Source: Phoronis australis (taxonomy: Eukaryota; Phoronida; Phoronidae). From it: a stretch of 64,000 nt of DNA. The stretch is taken from positions 384,472 through 448,471 of the forward strand of contig NMRA01000173.1 in assembly GCA_002633005.1 (NCBI GenBank), given 5' to 3'. Within the stretch, counting starts at the first letter, position 1, and every line of letters starts with the position of its first letter. Made by a program: the position numbers and the translations under genes. Shown one piece after another: positions 10,374 to 22,240 of this stretch. The notes below the pieces were generated by a model. The model had not been told where the DNA came from. It searched no databases and saw only the letters and a list, made by a program, of their open reading frames with translations.

Positions 10374-12574
10374 GTAAGTTTGACAATGATAAGGATATCT
10401 ATTACACGTAAACTATGTAATAATTTTAACAATAGTATTTACTTTTCTATAATTCAGTAAGAAAATACTTTTGATTTATCTTGAATAACAGACATATAGA
10501 ACATGACCACCATTTAGTATACAGCATTCCAACTAGCACACACTACTGCAGATCCAACAATGCATACACCAAGTTAGTTTTCTAATCTCATAACACATCA
10601 ATATTTCAATTTCAAATTCCATATTTAAACTACGTCACAGCCAGAAATTTGGAAAGTTTTCCATAAGGCAACGCTACTTTGTACAAGAACCGGCATTGCC
10701 AACTCAGGCCATTATCGTGAATGACCGGACGGTCACCCAAGTTCCTTCAGCCCGGGTGAAGCAGAGTAATTAGGACTGAGGATTTCATATACTGTACTGC
10801 CGTTGTTTCTCAAATGAATCATGGGACAGGTTGGTGACATCACTACATGTGAGTAATTTCATGAATAACTTTTAACTTCAGCGTACTTAGATGGCAGGTG
10901 TCTCGAGTTGTTAATTTATGATGCATTCAGAGGGTAACAATGAATCATTTATTTTTGTACAACAGATCCAGGTTACACTGAAGCCATGCATTCACTTGTA
11001 GTGTGCTCGAACGACAAGTGTTGTTCTTTGTCACCTCGTTTACACATCATCATTTTCTGTGACATAATCTGATCATTACCTGTTAACAACTGTCCTACAA
11101 CACATTTGAAAAACTGAGTAGCGAGAAAGATGAAATGGCCTGAACTACCACAAGAGCAAAGACTTTAACAACAACTCTTTGAAGCCTGGTAGATAATGTA
11201 CTCAATAAGAGGAGCCCATTCAACACTTTTTTTTTCAGCCAATCCTTCAAAGAATTAGTCAAAATGACACCTGGAATACAACCATCTATGTCCAAAGCCC
11301 TTTGAGTGTCAGGACTTCCTGAGACAATGAAGTTCTTGAATCAGAACATTTTGGAAATATATTAAGCTTCAATATATACATCAACAAATATAGTACACTC
11401 TTCCATTTATGTTAAAATGAAGTTAATTACATGGAGGACTTGACTAATGAAAATGTAAACTCATAAAGCCATGTTCCCGCCATACAGCCATGTTCGGGCC
11501 AAGAAACAAATTTTTGTTTAGACCATTTGCCTCTATAAAATTGGTCTTAATTTGAGAAGTGATATTTAGTTGCAAAGAATTGACAGTCATGAGTCTGTTT
11601 CTACTCTACAAGTTGAGATTATACTAGTCACAAAATGACACTTAAAGACAGGTCATGACAAGACAACTTGTCAGTAGAGCCAAGTATCAAGCAATAACCA
11701 ACTCAAGAACTGATATTACCTCCAATTTTTTGAGGATTGGAAAATGGTATAAATCAAAAGTTGGTGTTTATGACAGGAGGTGGGCTAACAGCCCCTTTAT
11801 ATACAAGGTAATGGATATGAATAAAACATAAGAACTGAAATTAAACGCAAAAAAATAAAATGTAAACTGACTTGAGCAAAGCAGAACTTTAAATAAGAAG
11901 AAATTTCTATTCTTAAGTGCAAGCTGTAAAGCCAACTTCAAATAAAACTCACAGACAAATTTTATGCAAATCCAACTACAAACATAACCAGTGAGTTATA
12001 TCAGTCCTGTTTTGCAAGAAGCAAGCCTGAAACATCTTTAAGTGAACATAAATGGATAGTTCCAACAAAGGCAATTTGGCCATTCCCCCAGTTAGGCCAC
12101 TCCCCCAGTTACCATTGCCAAGTACCACAAGTGCAAAGCAAACAAGGGAGGCCTGCCCTATACGTAGTATAACCGATTCTTTCCCCATAGGTTCTGATGA
12201 TATTTCACAGATACTACTACCTGCATTGAGCTACACAATCACATTAGGTTCTGTTGGAAAAATCGAATGTTTCATTCAGTGGTATGTCCATAGTTTCAAA
12301 TCTTTGAACCCATTCAAAAATTTCTAAACAATTCACAAAATTCACATGAGCTTTACTCAAATCAAGCATGTTTCAAACAATTAAGTATAGGCACTGTGGC
12401 TGCTACTCAATGTTGGATTGTACTTTAAGTTTGATGGTGTGAGATTTTAAAATGGCGTTAAATTTTGTTGGTGACCACTTGTGGTCTGGTGAATGAAAAT
12501 AAGAATACACAAGTATTGTCAGCAACACAATGTGTCCCCAAGTCACATGGACTATCACTCATATATCTATTATA

Positions 12575-12602
12575 TATATACATATACATATATATATATA
12601 TT
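12575..12602. repeat. (TA)n microsatellite
   Basis: Run of TATATA/ATACAT dinucleotides in otherwise unique sequence. Confidence 0.85.
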
Positions 12603-12784
12603 ACATACATTGTCAGCTAGATCATATGTCCTTAAGTCCTGTCGCCCACATATGTATTACATATATTTGATTGTTAGCCTACTTCACACCAAACACCAGG
12701 AAAGAAAATACTTCAGACACTAGGAGTATATCTCCAGCTGATCTCGAGGTTCATCACAACTTTTATGTCTTGCAGGCTTATTTC

Positions 12785-12790
12785 TTTATT
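12785..12790 (-). terminator. Candidate poly(A) signal for SLC10 gene
   Basis: AATAAA on the minus strand, about 420 bases after the SLC10 stop codon. It would define a 3' UTR of ordinary length. Not unique in this AT-rich stretch. Confidence 0.35.
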
Positions 12791-12987
12791 AATTCTCCAT
12801 AAGCCAACCATGTGCACTGTAAGTACCTCAACTACTATCTTTCTGCTTTTTAGCAATGAATGTAAATGCATCAAGATGGAGGACAGTCGTACTGCTTACA
12901 GTTTCCCACGCCCTAATTGGATCAAATTTAATGTTTTGAGACCAAGTCAGGATTACCCAGCTTATGACTGAATAACTCAACACAAAG

Positions 12988-13050
12988 TCCAACAGTAGAT
13001 GATACATGCCTGTCACAATGTCCAACAGTAGATGATACATGCCTGTCACA
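12988..13050. repeat. 33-bp direct repeat, 2 copies, in SLC10 3' UTR
   Basis: TCCAACAGTAGATGATACAT followed by GCCTGTCACA occurs twice in tandem. It lies between the SLC10 stop codon and the candidate poly(A) signal, so it would be transcribed in the 3' UTR. Confidence 0.85.
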
Positions 13051-13211
13051 TTCTGAAGTACAAGATGATGCTCAATATTGATATTTCTAGGAAGACAACA
13101 ATGTATGAGACATTTTTTGATGCACACCACTAAAGAGGGTAATAACTAAATCAAACAAAACTATCTAACAAACAATCAACTTGATGCAAGTGAGCTGAAC
13201 ACATTTAGAAA

Positions 13212-13933
13212 TCAAACAGAAGTAACACAATGATTACTTGACTTTAAAACGCCATTGTTATCTTTCTCCGTCTCATCAACAGCATTGTGGGTTACAACTC
13301 CATTCCCACACTCCTCGCTCATTCCATCGCCATTTCCCACATGTACATCATCAAAAGGTATTTGTTTTTCTCTTAACAGTTTCTTCACCTTGTATCGCTT
13401 GTAAAACACGTGGATTGCAATGGCGATTAGCAATGGTATCGGTGTAAAGCATGACGCAGCCACCGGCGGTGCTATAGCAATATCGGCATCTGGCTGCGGT
13501 AGAGACACCTTCAGGAGTAAAATTGGAATGCCAGAGTTTTGTATACCCGTTTCGATGGCTATAGTTTTGACACGTGTGAAGTCTTGGCGGCATATTAGAG
13601 CTATTAGTCCACCAAACAAAAAGCCACACCAAGGTAGAAGACATCCAGCCACAAGATTAAGAGGGTGGTTATGGAATATTGTGAATATGTAGAGATTGGC
13701 CCACACACCGAATGTAAATACAACAAGAAGTAGTATTAAAAACGTGGGCTTCATGCAACGGGTCAGTTTGGCTGCCCATGTGGGTTTCTTGTACTTGATG
13801 AGAAGACCGATGGCTACGGCAACAATGATGGACGCCAGGGAGTACATGGCGTTCTGGTAAGGAATGTTGAGCGTGAAAGTATCATCGACGAAAGCATGCT
13901 TGCCTAAAGTGAACAGCCATAGGGGTACCATAC
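13212..13933 (-). CDS. SLC10-family transporter, exon 3 (C-terminal membrane core)
   Basis: Acceptor TTTATTTCAG precedes 13933. Two bases complete the glycine codon split with exon 2, giving LG|MVPLWLFTLG. The exon codes residues 265-503 and ends with TGA at 13214-13212. It contains the last membrane helices of the bile acid:sodium symporter fold, including the family signature ETGIQNSGIPILLL (about residues 391-404), which corresponds to the conserved ExGxQN sodium-site segment, and helices around 293-309, 326-350, 357-378 and 417-440. After a basic turn (YKRYKVKKLLREK) comes a hydrophilic cytoplasmic tail ending in TSV, a class I PDZ-ligand pattern. In humans SLC10A3 and SLC10A5 are poorly characterised, so substrate cannot be stated. 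Family call is firm; subfamily rests on the long N-terminal ectodomain in exon 1. Confidence 0.93.
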
Positions 13934-14076
13934 CTGAAATAAATGCATAGTTTGAATACAAGTCACAACTGTGGTTTGTGCTGAGCCGATTGAAATGTTT
14001 GTTCTAGAAGTAAAACCTTAAAAATATCAGAAACATGGCCTCTGACATGAACAAGGTTGGATTTCATTGTTCTAAT

Positions 14077-14957
14077 AGCAGAGTCACTAAATGACATGTT
14101 ATATAGATAGATAGCAGAGTCACTAGGCCTACACGACATGTTATATAGGTATATAGCAGAGTCACTAGGCCTACATGACATGTTATATAGATAGATAGCA
14201 GTCACTAGGCCTACATGACATGTTATTTAGATAGATAGCAGAGTCACTAGGCCTACATGACATGATATATAGATAGATAGCAGAGTAACTAGGCCTACAC
14301 GACATGTTATATAGACAGATAGCAGAGACACTAGGCCTACACGACATGTTATATAGATAGATAGCAGTCACTAGGCCTACATGAAGTGTTATACAGATAT
14401 ATAGCAGAGTAACTAGGCCTACATGACATGTTATATAGATAGATAGCAGAGTCACTAGGCCTACATGACATGTTTTATAGACAGATAGCAGAGTCACTAG
14501 GCCTACACAACATGTTATATAGATAGATAGCAGAGTCACTCGGCCTACATGACACGTTATATAGATAGATAGATAGCAGAGTCACTAGGCCTACATGACA
14601 TGTTATATAGACAGATATCAGAGTCACTAGGCCTACATGACATGTTATATAGACAGATAGCAGAGTCACTAGGCCTACATGACATGTTATATAGATAGAT
14701 AGCAGAGTCACTAGGCCTACATGGCATGTTTTATAGACAGATAGCAGAGTGACTGGGCCTACATGACATGTTATATAGACAGATAGCAGAGACACTAGGC
14801 CTACATGACATGTTATATAGATAGGTAGCAGAGTCACTAGGCCTACACGACATGTTATATAGATAGATAGCAGAGTCACTAGGCCTACATGACATGTTAT
14901 ATAGATAGATAGATAGCAGAGACACTAGGCCTACATGACATGTTATTTAGATAGATG
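14077..14957. repeat. 42-bp minisatellite, about 21 copies (SLC10 intron 2)
   Basis: The unit is CAGAGTCACTAGGCCTACAT followed by GACATGTTATATAGATAGATAG. It is internally composed of an AGGCCT palindrome, ACATGT and a short (GATA)n-like tract whose length varies between copies. Because 42 is a multiple of three, the minus strand stays open in several frames (SAIYLYNMSCRPSD and variants); these are not genes. It lies in the intron between exons 2 and 3 of the SLC10 gene. Confidence 0.96.
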
Positions 14958-17141
14958 AAAAAAGCGGAAAGTCACGGATAGGTCACATGTCCTAATTATC
15001 CTGAAGTCATATGCTCCAAGGCAAATGTAACAAGCCAGTGAATTGAAAGTTACAATGTCAGCCATAAGTTGTGGTACAGTACTGTTATGTTTCAAACAAG
15101 CCACTCTAGTTAGTCTTCGCACATTGTTTATACCAGAAAATTGCTCAACAAACAAAATTGACAACTGCTAGAAGTTAAAAATTTTAAATGCATTCACAGA
15201 CTAATATTGAACTCTGGTGTTCCTTTTCAGTGTACAGGCAAAAAGGTTTGTTAGGTATTTGAATGGCTTGACAGAAGATAACTATCAACAGTTATGCTCT
15301 AATTTATTCAACACTGCCACAACTGTCATATTCCAAAGGCTGACTACATTGCAACTAAGATTGCTACACAAGCTCAAGTCATAGGCAACAACTTCACAGC
15401 ACAAAAATGAAGAGTATTTTTTCACGTTTTCTGTACTAGTGAAATCTCACAATATGAAATCTCACATTTCTGCCATATCATCTTCTTAATAGCAAGTTCA
15501 AGACACTTTACAATGACGCTATAAACAAGGGCAGAAGGATACGGAAACTTCAAATTTCTTCATTAGAAAAACAGCATTGTCCCTAAATGAGTTCATGAAA
15601 TCGTCAACCAAGAGCATTGTCATTAGTTCAAATGACAAAGTCAGCTAGTTTACAATTTTATAAGGTTAATCATTCCTTTTTATTTCAAAAATATAATGAA
15701 CATGACGAGACCGGAAATGTCAGTTTTTGTCCACCAAACTGTTCACCTAACTGTCCACCAAACTGTTCACCTAACAACATACAAGATGTGTACCAACTAT
15801 ATACCATCAGCTACAGCTGCCGTGATGCCACCTGCTGGGACATACAAATCTATTTACAGCTATAGCTTAAAATGCCATACACAGGGCGGCTCAAAAAATT
15901 TTAAAATATGAATATCAGGATATGATGGTTTTACTAGAAACTTGTGGCGTTATTGTTATTACAGCAATCTTAAAATGTGTTTTGCAGTGTGTCGAAGTAT
16001 ATTAAGAAAAACTGCCACAGCAAAGAATAATATTTTTTGAGTTTTGACACCAAACACAAACGGTGGTTCAGCTCTAGCGTAGATCTCACTCCACTGAGGT
16101 TATTACCCAGCATCCCCACTTTAGGAATCAATATGGCCAACAAGAGAAATTTTATTTTCGCGTACACAGCACCAAATTTATGCCTTACAGTTCAGTACCA
16201 TAAGCTACCATCAAACAATGTTTAGAAAAAACTATCAGCATTTGTAACCGGAAGCCCTTGAGAAAGGAGCGTAGGGCAGTTTTAGTGATTATATTTTAGA
16301 GATTATTTTAGTGATTATTGTAGTCTGAAATTGGTGAGATTTTACTATTCAGTCATTTTCGCTGTCTGAATTGCAAAAGAAACTTTGGGATTCTTAGAAT
16401 ATGAAAAACACCAGTAATTCCAAAGAATACCATTTTCTGGTATTTATTTAGTTTGCCAACATTTTGGGGCACCCTGTATTATCCAATACTGTTTGACAAC
16501 AGCTAACGACACTATTTCTAAAAGAACCTGTGAATGATTACAAATATGTTAACAAATATTAAGAAAGAAAAAAATTTCAGTTTAAACAAGCGATAGGATT
16601 GAGTTGTTTGGCATGACAACCCCAATAAGTCTAAAAACCTGGGGACAAATCTGAGACATACTGATATGTCAAACTTTTTTATTAGAATAGAATAAGATTC
16701 AAAGCAGGACTTCTCAAGTTGTTAGATGTAATGTTACTAATTTTGCAAAAACTACAACTTTGACCCGGACTTCTGTCAAACTTTCACCTCATTTTAGTTC
16801 ATTTTCACTTGGCTTGTTTCATGATTTAGAAATTATTATTAATTTACATATATCACTGCTTTAACCTAAATAACAACATAAACAGTACGCTATTTGTAAA
16901 TATTCCATCATCCAATAAGAAAACATGCTCAGTGCACAAAAATGCATGTGCATATCTATGTCAGGTCTGATCAAACCATTCGATGTGTCAAATGCATAAA
17001 CTTGAATGATCGTACCACAGAAATTTAACAGAGTTGAAATAAGACCCGAGATTCGTGCGTCAGATTTATGCAAGTTTTGCTCTATGATTCGTTCATAGAT
17101 CACAGTGTGCTCATGCACATCTTTTCATAGCATAGTCTCAC
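14958..17141. other. Rest of SLC10 intron 2
   Basis: AT-rich intronic sequence between the 42-bp array and exon 2. Around 15730-15775 there is a small repeat of CCACCAAACTGTTCACCTAACTG type. No other feature recognised. Confidence 0.5.
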
Positions 17142-17313
17142 CAAGCGACAGAATAGTGCTGATTAGAGTCATCGTCACACTGAGGTCTACGTCTCCATCT
17201 AACAGAACAGTGTACATGTTACTAGCGCCACCTCCAGGAGCACAGCCCATGGCAAACAGACCCAGTCCAAGGGCACCATCCAATTGCAGGGCCTTCGCCA
17301 CCCCAAAACCAAT
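17142..17313 (-). CDS. SLC10-family transporter, exon 2 (CxPGGxxSN motif)
   Basis: A 172-base exon between acceptor CTTTTTTCCAG and donor CTTG|GTGAGA. It codes residues 207-263 plus the first base of codon 264. It carries the strongest family marker: GLFAMGCAPGGGASNMYTVL (C230, P232, G233-G235, S237, N238), the conserved cross-over helix motif of the bile acid:sodium symporter family, followed by DGDVDLSVTMTLISTILSLG. In the family this region forms part of the sodium and substrate site. Phase 0 at its 5' end matches the end of exon 1 (MPM|IGF), and phase 1 at its 3' end matches exon 3. The exon is 57 residues and too short to stand out as an ORF; the apparent longer ORF 17199-17396 on this strand is an out-of-frame shadow. 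Confidence 0.93.
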
Positions 17314-18080
17314 CTGGAAAAAAGAACAGCATGATTTAGTGCCTTGAAAATAATTCGGTAAGAAACTAACTTAAATATGACAGAATGAATGTTCATAACT
17401 GGTACTGTTACATCGCATAGGGGACAGTAGTTAAATATCAGTGACCTGTTGTGTTTGCGGACCTAGCTTTCGAGCCCATCCAGAGCCCTTCGTCGGGGGT
17501 AATGTCGAGAGTCTTCGTGTCACATGGTCATCAGTGGGTGGTCCTTGGTGGTTGTCTAACCCCACCTGGTGGCTGTTACTTACGAGGAGATGCTGGTAAT
17601 TCATACCCATTGTCTGTTTATTGTTCATGATTTCAAATGTTTCTCTGCTTTTACGATTCCAATATTTATTTTATCTAGATACTATTTTGACTGTAGGTTT
17701 ACAAAATAATGTTGTGCACTGTCATTACCCTGCCGAAGGGTACAGGACAGGCTTGAAAGCAAGGTCCGCAAACAGAAACAGGCCGCCGATAGGGTCGATA
17801 GCTAACTACTCTTCCCCTAGCTTAAATCTGTCATTCAAGAATTAAAAGGAAGACAAAGGTTAGTTAGATTATTTGAATGTGATCAACAAGAGAGTAAACA
17901 GTGCAACTATATGGTAATTACCAATCTTCGTGAAGTCCTTCACATTTCAACAAATATCTTTTTAATTATCTCTTAAAAAAGAATATATTTTCTGACTAAA
18001 AAATCAGAAATACCACAAAAAATGTGCAAAATTTCATGCAAATCTACAGTGCAGGAATGAGAAATTCATCTTTATAACAG
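17314..18080. other. SLC10 intron 1, proximal part
   Basis: Mostly unique sequence. A stretch at about 17450-17590 and one at 17730-17790 have inverted similarity (GGACCTAGCTTTCGAGCCC versus GGCTTGAAAGCAAGGTCC), suggesting a decayed inverted-repeat element of roughly 330 bases. Confidence 0.4.
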
Positions 18081-18089
18081 CTAAAACTA

Positions 18090-19040
18090 TACCGCTAGGG
18101 GGCACAGTGTTTGTAGGATCCGCCTGAAAGTCGTCGTTTTCAACTTCATATAAATACACTTGCTAAATTCAATAAAGATCCTGCACAGGCTTTAGGCGAT
18201 ACAGCCATAGGCATAAAAAAACTGCCACTAGGAGGTGCCACAGTAGTCAAGATCATTGGAATATTGTCGTAAGCCCTCCTCTGCACATTAGGAATATACA
18301 CAGCAATTTCCACAATCATCCTTAAAGTGGTTTGGTTGAGTGAGGGGCAGACACCAAAAACAGACTCGAAAACAGTATGAATGGCCACTAGGTGGCGAAA
18401 AATATCTCAACTCAATCCGAAAAATGAAGGATAGCATCACCTCATTAATAGATGCCTATTTGCCAAATTTTATGAAAATGTTGAGAACCTTTAAAGATAC
18501 AGAGGTAAATGTTAAAAACTAAAATTGCCACTTGAGGGCACACCAGTAGTCGGATCCGTCCGAAAGTCGTCAACGTCTGTTATCAACTTCATATAAATAC
18601 ACTGCAAAATTTAATAAAGATCCTGTAGAGCATTTAGGTGATACAGTCAAGGGCGCAAAAACAAACAAAACTGCCACCAGGAGACGCAACAGTATTCAAA
18701 GACGTCAGAAAATCATCGTCAGCCGCCCTCTTCACATTAGGAACATACATGCCAATTTTCACAATCATCTCCAGAGTGGTTTGGTTGACAGAGGGGCGGA
18801 CTCGAAAACAGTAAAGATGGCCACTAGGTAACACAAAGTACCTCAAATCCATCCGAAAATGGGAGGATAGTGTTACCTCACCGATAGATGTCTAACTTCC
18901 ACATATTATAAAAATCTGTTGAGGACCTCCAAAGATAGAGGTGAACGTAAACATTAAAATTGCTACTAGGGGGCACACTGGCAGTCAGAGAGGTCCGTCA
19001 TCTGTCGTAAGCTTCATAAGAACAAATCTGTCAAATCTCA
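18090..19040 (-). repeat. ~145-bp satellite-like array with 3-monomer higher-order period
   Basis: A core related to GCCACTAGGxGGC recurs at about 18096, 18225, 18385, 18527, 18676, 18822 and 18963, spaced 129-160 bases (mean about 145). Monomer 1 resembles monomer 4 and 7, 2 resembles 5, and 3 resembles 6 more closely than neighbours resemble each other (for example CATCATCCTTAAAGTGGTTTGG versus CATCTCCAGAGTGGTTTGG in 2 and 5), giving a higher-order unit of about 435 bases. Related monomers occur in the opposite orientation at 57960-59200. It lies inside SLC10 intron 1. The ORFs on it are incidental. Confidence 0.85.
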
Positions 19041-20520
19041 CCAAGATTCTGTGAGATAAAGCTGCGGATGGCGGACACCCAGACTGAGATGACGGCAATA
19101 TGCACCCAAATATAAATATGTGGGCGCATAAAAATCAAACAGCACCAGAAAAGTGCTATAGAATTTAAATTGAATGAAGCTGTTTAGCTCACATATTTGG
19201 CACATAAATATTGAGTAGATATAAATCGTACAATATGTGAAAATCTAAATTTTTTGTTAAAGAGTGCTGTCCCTGCAATTCAACACAGGTCCTGTCACAA
19301 ATAGTTTCATTTCCATGTATCATTAATGAAGCCACTGGGAAGGTTAACACTTTGGGCTAATACAGATCTTTTCAATTTTGGTCCCAAGTTTACAAGGCTA
19401 TCAAAAAGGAATTAGCGGTAAATGATTTTTAAGAAGAAAATGAAATGTTGCATGAAACGGAAATGAGTAAACTGAGATTTCATCTTGAACATTTATATCA
19501 AATGAGAATTGGTTACATTATCTATCTATTATTTTGCTAGCATTGTACCTTTCTTTTTAGTTTAATTTTACTAAAAAGACATGGTTTTGTGACCTAAGCA
19601 ATGACAGATTTGTATAAAGTCAAAAATCAAACTCTACAAGTTTCTGCTTTCAGAAAATAAATAATTTTCATAACTTAAATCTTAATATATGGCTAATGCA
19701 AAGTCGTTGATAAGGAGGGTCACTGATGCTTGAATATCAGCACAATAAAAATACTTAAACATCAAGTGAAATCATAGTATGATTAAGAAATTCTCTCAAG
19801 GTCAACATCACTTCTGAAAAACATCAGATTTAGCTACTTGAAGCAGTGCCTATAAGAGTTCCACTGGAGGTGGGAGGAGGTGTTGGTTTTGGTGATGGGG
19901 TATAGGTCCTGATAAGGATCTCATATCTTTAAGAAAATCTCTCCTTCAAACTGACTTACTGTACTAGTCTGTGAATGACAATGACATATCATAATTCAAT
20001 AACAAAAGCAGCATGATTTAATAGGACACAAGGTCCCCCACACACTTTTCTTAGCTTGATACTCAATGCATACTTGGTGAACCAATGTTTTAGCTCAAGT
20101 TTAGGAAAACAGGAACTGGAGTTTACTACTGAGCGATGGCTCTAAAGAACCTCTGTTGGCCAACTGTGAATGATGAAGTCAGATATTGGGTACTTCAACT
20201 TTTGAATGAAATCATGTTTATTAAGAAAAACACACTATAAGAATCATTGCCCCTTGACATCACTTTGGTAAGGTAATATCTACAATACTACCAAAATCTA
20301 CAATACTACCACATACCCTACACTGCAACTTCATAACTAATTCAAAGTTCAACAGTGAACTTTCAAGGAATTAAGAGAAAAGAGTCAATTTTTACCTTTC
20401 CACCAGCTGTGTGTCTAGTATATTTCCCATAATCATTATTATTGATGGAATTCTGACATTACACATAATTTCTTAGCGGGTCAGTGACATTCAATATGAA
20501 AATTATCATGTTGAGTAACT
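19041..20520. other. SLC10 intron 1, no recognised feature
   Basis: AT-rich intronic sequence with no domain-like ORF, no inverted-repeat element and no tandem array that I can support. Confidence 0.5.
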
Positions 20521-20524
20521 GTGA

Positions 20525-20945
20525 CCTGGTTGTGTACGTAGGTCATACATGTACTTCATACACCTGGTTGTGTACCTGGGTCATACATGTACTTCACACG
20601 CCTGGTCGTGTACGTAGGTCATACATGTACTTCACATGCCTGGTTGTGTACGTGGGTCATACATGTACTTCACACACCTGGTTGTGTACCTGGGTCATAC
20701 ATGTACTTCACACGCCTGGTCGTGTACGTAGGTCATACATGTACTTCACACGCCTGGTTGTGTACGTAGGTCATACATGTACTTCACATGCCTGGTTGTA
20801 TACGTAGGCCATACATGTACTTCACATGCCTGGTTGTGTACGTAGGTCATACATGTACTTCACACACCTGGTTGTGTACGTAGGTCATACATGTACTTCA
20901 CACACCTGGTTGTGTACGTAGGTCATACATGTACTTCACACGCTT
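20525..20945. repeat. 38-bp minisatellite, about 11 copies (SLC10 intron 1)
   Basis: The unit is CCTGGTTGTGTACGTAGGTC followed by ATACATGTACTTCACACG. Copies alternate between CACACG, CACATG and CACACA at one site and TACGTA, TACCTG and TACGTG at another, so variants could be typed along the array. All three plus frames are open over long stretches because of the repeat, not because of coding. Confidence 0.95.
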
Positions 20946-21738
20946 GGGTGGCATAGGGAATTACATCAAACTTCATAGAAAACACTGTACTGCATAAAGT
21001 AATTTTACACTAACACGAACTTGTCCCTCATCACAGGGAGTAGTGAGACAATGGACAAAGTTTCAAAAAGCCAGACAATCGCCGCGTGGGACAAGTGTCA
21101 ATCATGAAGGCGCAATGAATGCAGTGGGTCCAACTGAGTGACCTAAGGACATCTGGTGCACCACAGAGGGCACCAGCGCATCTGCAATGACTGCTGTTTG
21201 CAGGCCTGTGTTTCAGTTCAAGGCATCTGTCTGCAGGTCTGGTCTTCATGTTAACCCCTTGCCCTGAAAACTGGGTTGATTGACACTTCAGACACAGGAA
21301 ATAGCAAGTTCAAATCTCTGAGGCACATCATTCTTTAAGCAGTTTAAACACAGATTGGTGAGAACGTGAGAGAGAGCATGCTTCTGTTAGTGCTTGTTGC
21401 TGTGTTAACATTCATGTGGCCACCATGTGGCACTCACTCACACCAAATGTGGTATGCAACATTCTGAGTACAACTGGTATAGGAATCAATCAGCCAAGAC
21501 AAGGTCACTTCAGCAAAAACTGAATGTTTAATGCTCAGATATCTAAAGACAGAAATTCTGAATGGACGGTTTCACAGAAAAGAAAGGGATTCACATTCAA
21601 AGAAAGTGCTATTTTTCTACCCCATCCTGTGCGTTTATTGGGATGTCATGCTTGTGAAAAATTTTGTGCTAATGACGGAAAATTTATGATTTTTGTCACT
21701 CACAGCTGATTAAAAGTTGCTATTAGAAAAATTGAGGA
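20946..21738. other. SLC10 intron 1, unannotated
   Basis: Unique sequence with no supported gene. ORFs at 21031-21249 (minus) and 21524-21709 (plus) show no domain signature or splice context. Confidence 0.45.
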
Positions 21739-21899
21739 CAATCACATATGTCTGTAGTGACTATCTATGAACTATACTCAATCACATATGTCTGTAGTGA
21801 CTATCTATGAACTATACTCAATCACATATGTCTGTAGTGACTATCTATGAACTATACTCAATCACATATGTCTGTAGTGACTATCTATGAACTATACTG
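21739..21899. repeat. 40-bp tandem repeat, 4 identical copies
   Basis: AATCACATATGTCTGTAGTG followed by ACTATCTATGAACTATACTC is repeated four times with no visible differences except at the last boundary. Perfect identity implies recent expansion or homogenisation. Confidence 0.96.
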
Positions 21900-22215
21900 T
21901 AACTGATACTGATACCTCGTTCACACATTGAATAATTTAAAACACTTCCATTTTCGCTAACTTTTTGGTTATGTCAGTGTGAAAGGTTACCTGAGTGTCA
22001 CTTACGCTGGAACTTTGCTGGTGTAATCAATCAACTAACTGTGCAACTGCTAGCATTATTCCCAACTCATGTGAACTTAAAGGAGAATGCCACCTGATTT
22101 AATTAGTCTTTTTTACCATCTTAATCAATCTATATCCACATCGCCTCTAATACGGTCGACCTCACCTTGCCGAGAGGTGTCGCGTTAACCTGTGAGGAAG
22201 GTGAGAAACCACGCA

Positions 22216-22223
22216 GTGACGTC
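22216..22223. promoter_or_regulatory. CRE-type palindrome upstream of THAP ORF
   Basis: TGACGTCA, a perfect cAMP-response-element palindrome, lies about 20 bases before the THAP ORF start in a CpG-richer stretch. It could be part of a promoter, but an 8-base match alone is weak evidence. Confidence 0.3.
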
Positions 22224-22240
22224 AGTGGTTCATCTGCAGA

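Larger units (their letters stand above)
9574..12780. other. Intergenic; one candidate promoter or first exon
   Basis: Lies between the minus-strand receptor locus and the end of the SLC10 gene. Apart from the candidate first exon at about 10235-10373, I see AT-rich sequence without domain-like ORFs. A single N sits at 10104. An (AT)n/(TA)n run lies at about 12575-12602. Confidence 0.5.

Noticed and set aside
11095-11295. Minus ORF with a leucine/valine-rich segment (LNGLLLLSTLSTRLQRVVVK)
   Set aside because: No ATG in frame, no splice-site support and no family recognised; it could be a chance hydrophobic frame in the intergenic region.
13963-14925. Long overlapping minus-strand ORFs (80-134 codons) with YLYNMSCRPSDSAI repeats
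   Set aside because: They are the 42-bp minisatellite read in different frames inside an SLC10 intron; the period is a multiple of three, so stops are simply absent.
20484-20807. 107-codon plus ORF with VYVGHTCTSHAWLCT repeats
   Set aside because: Product of the 38-bp minisatellite.
20525-21899. Regularly spaced repeats that might suggest a CRISPR array
   Set aside because: Repeats are contiguous with no unique spacers, and the genome is eukaryotic.
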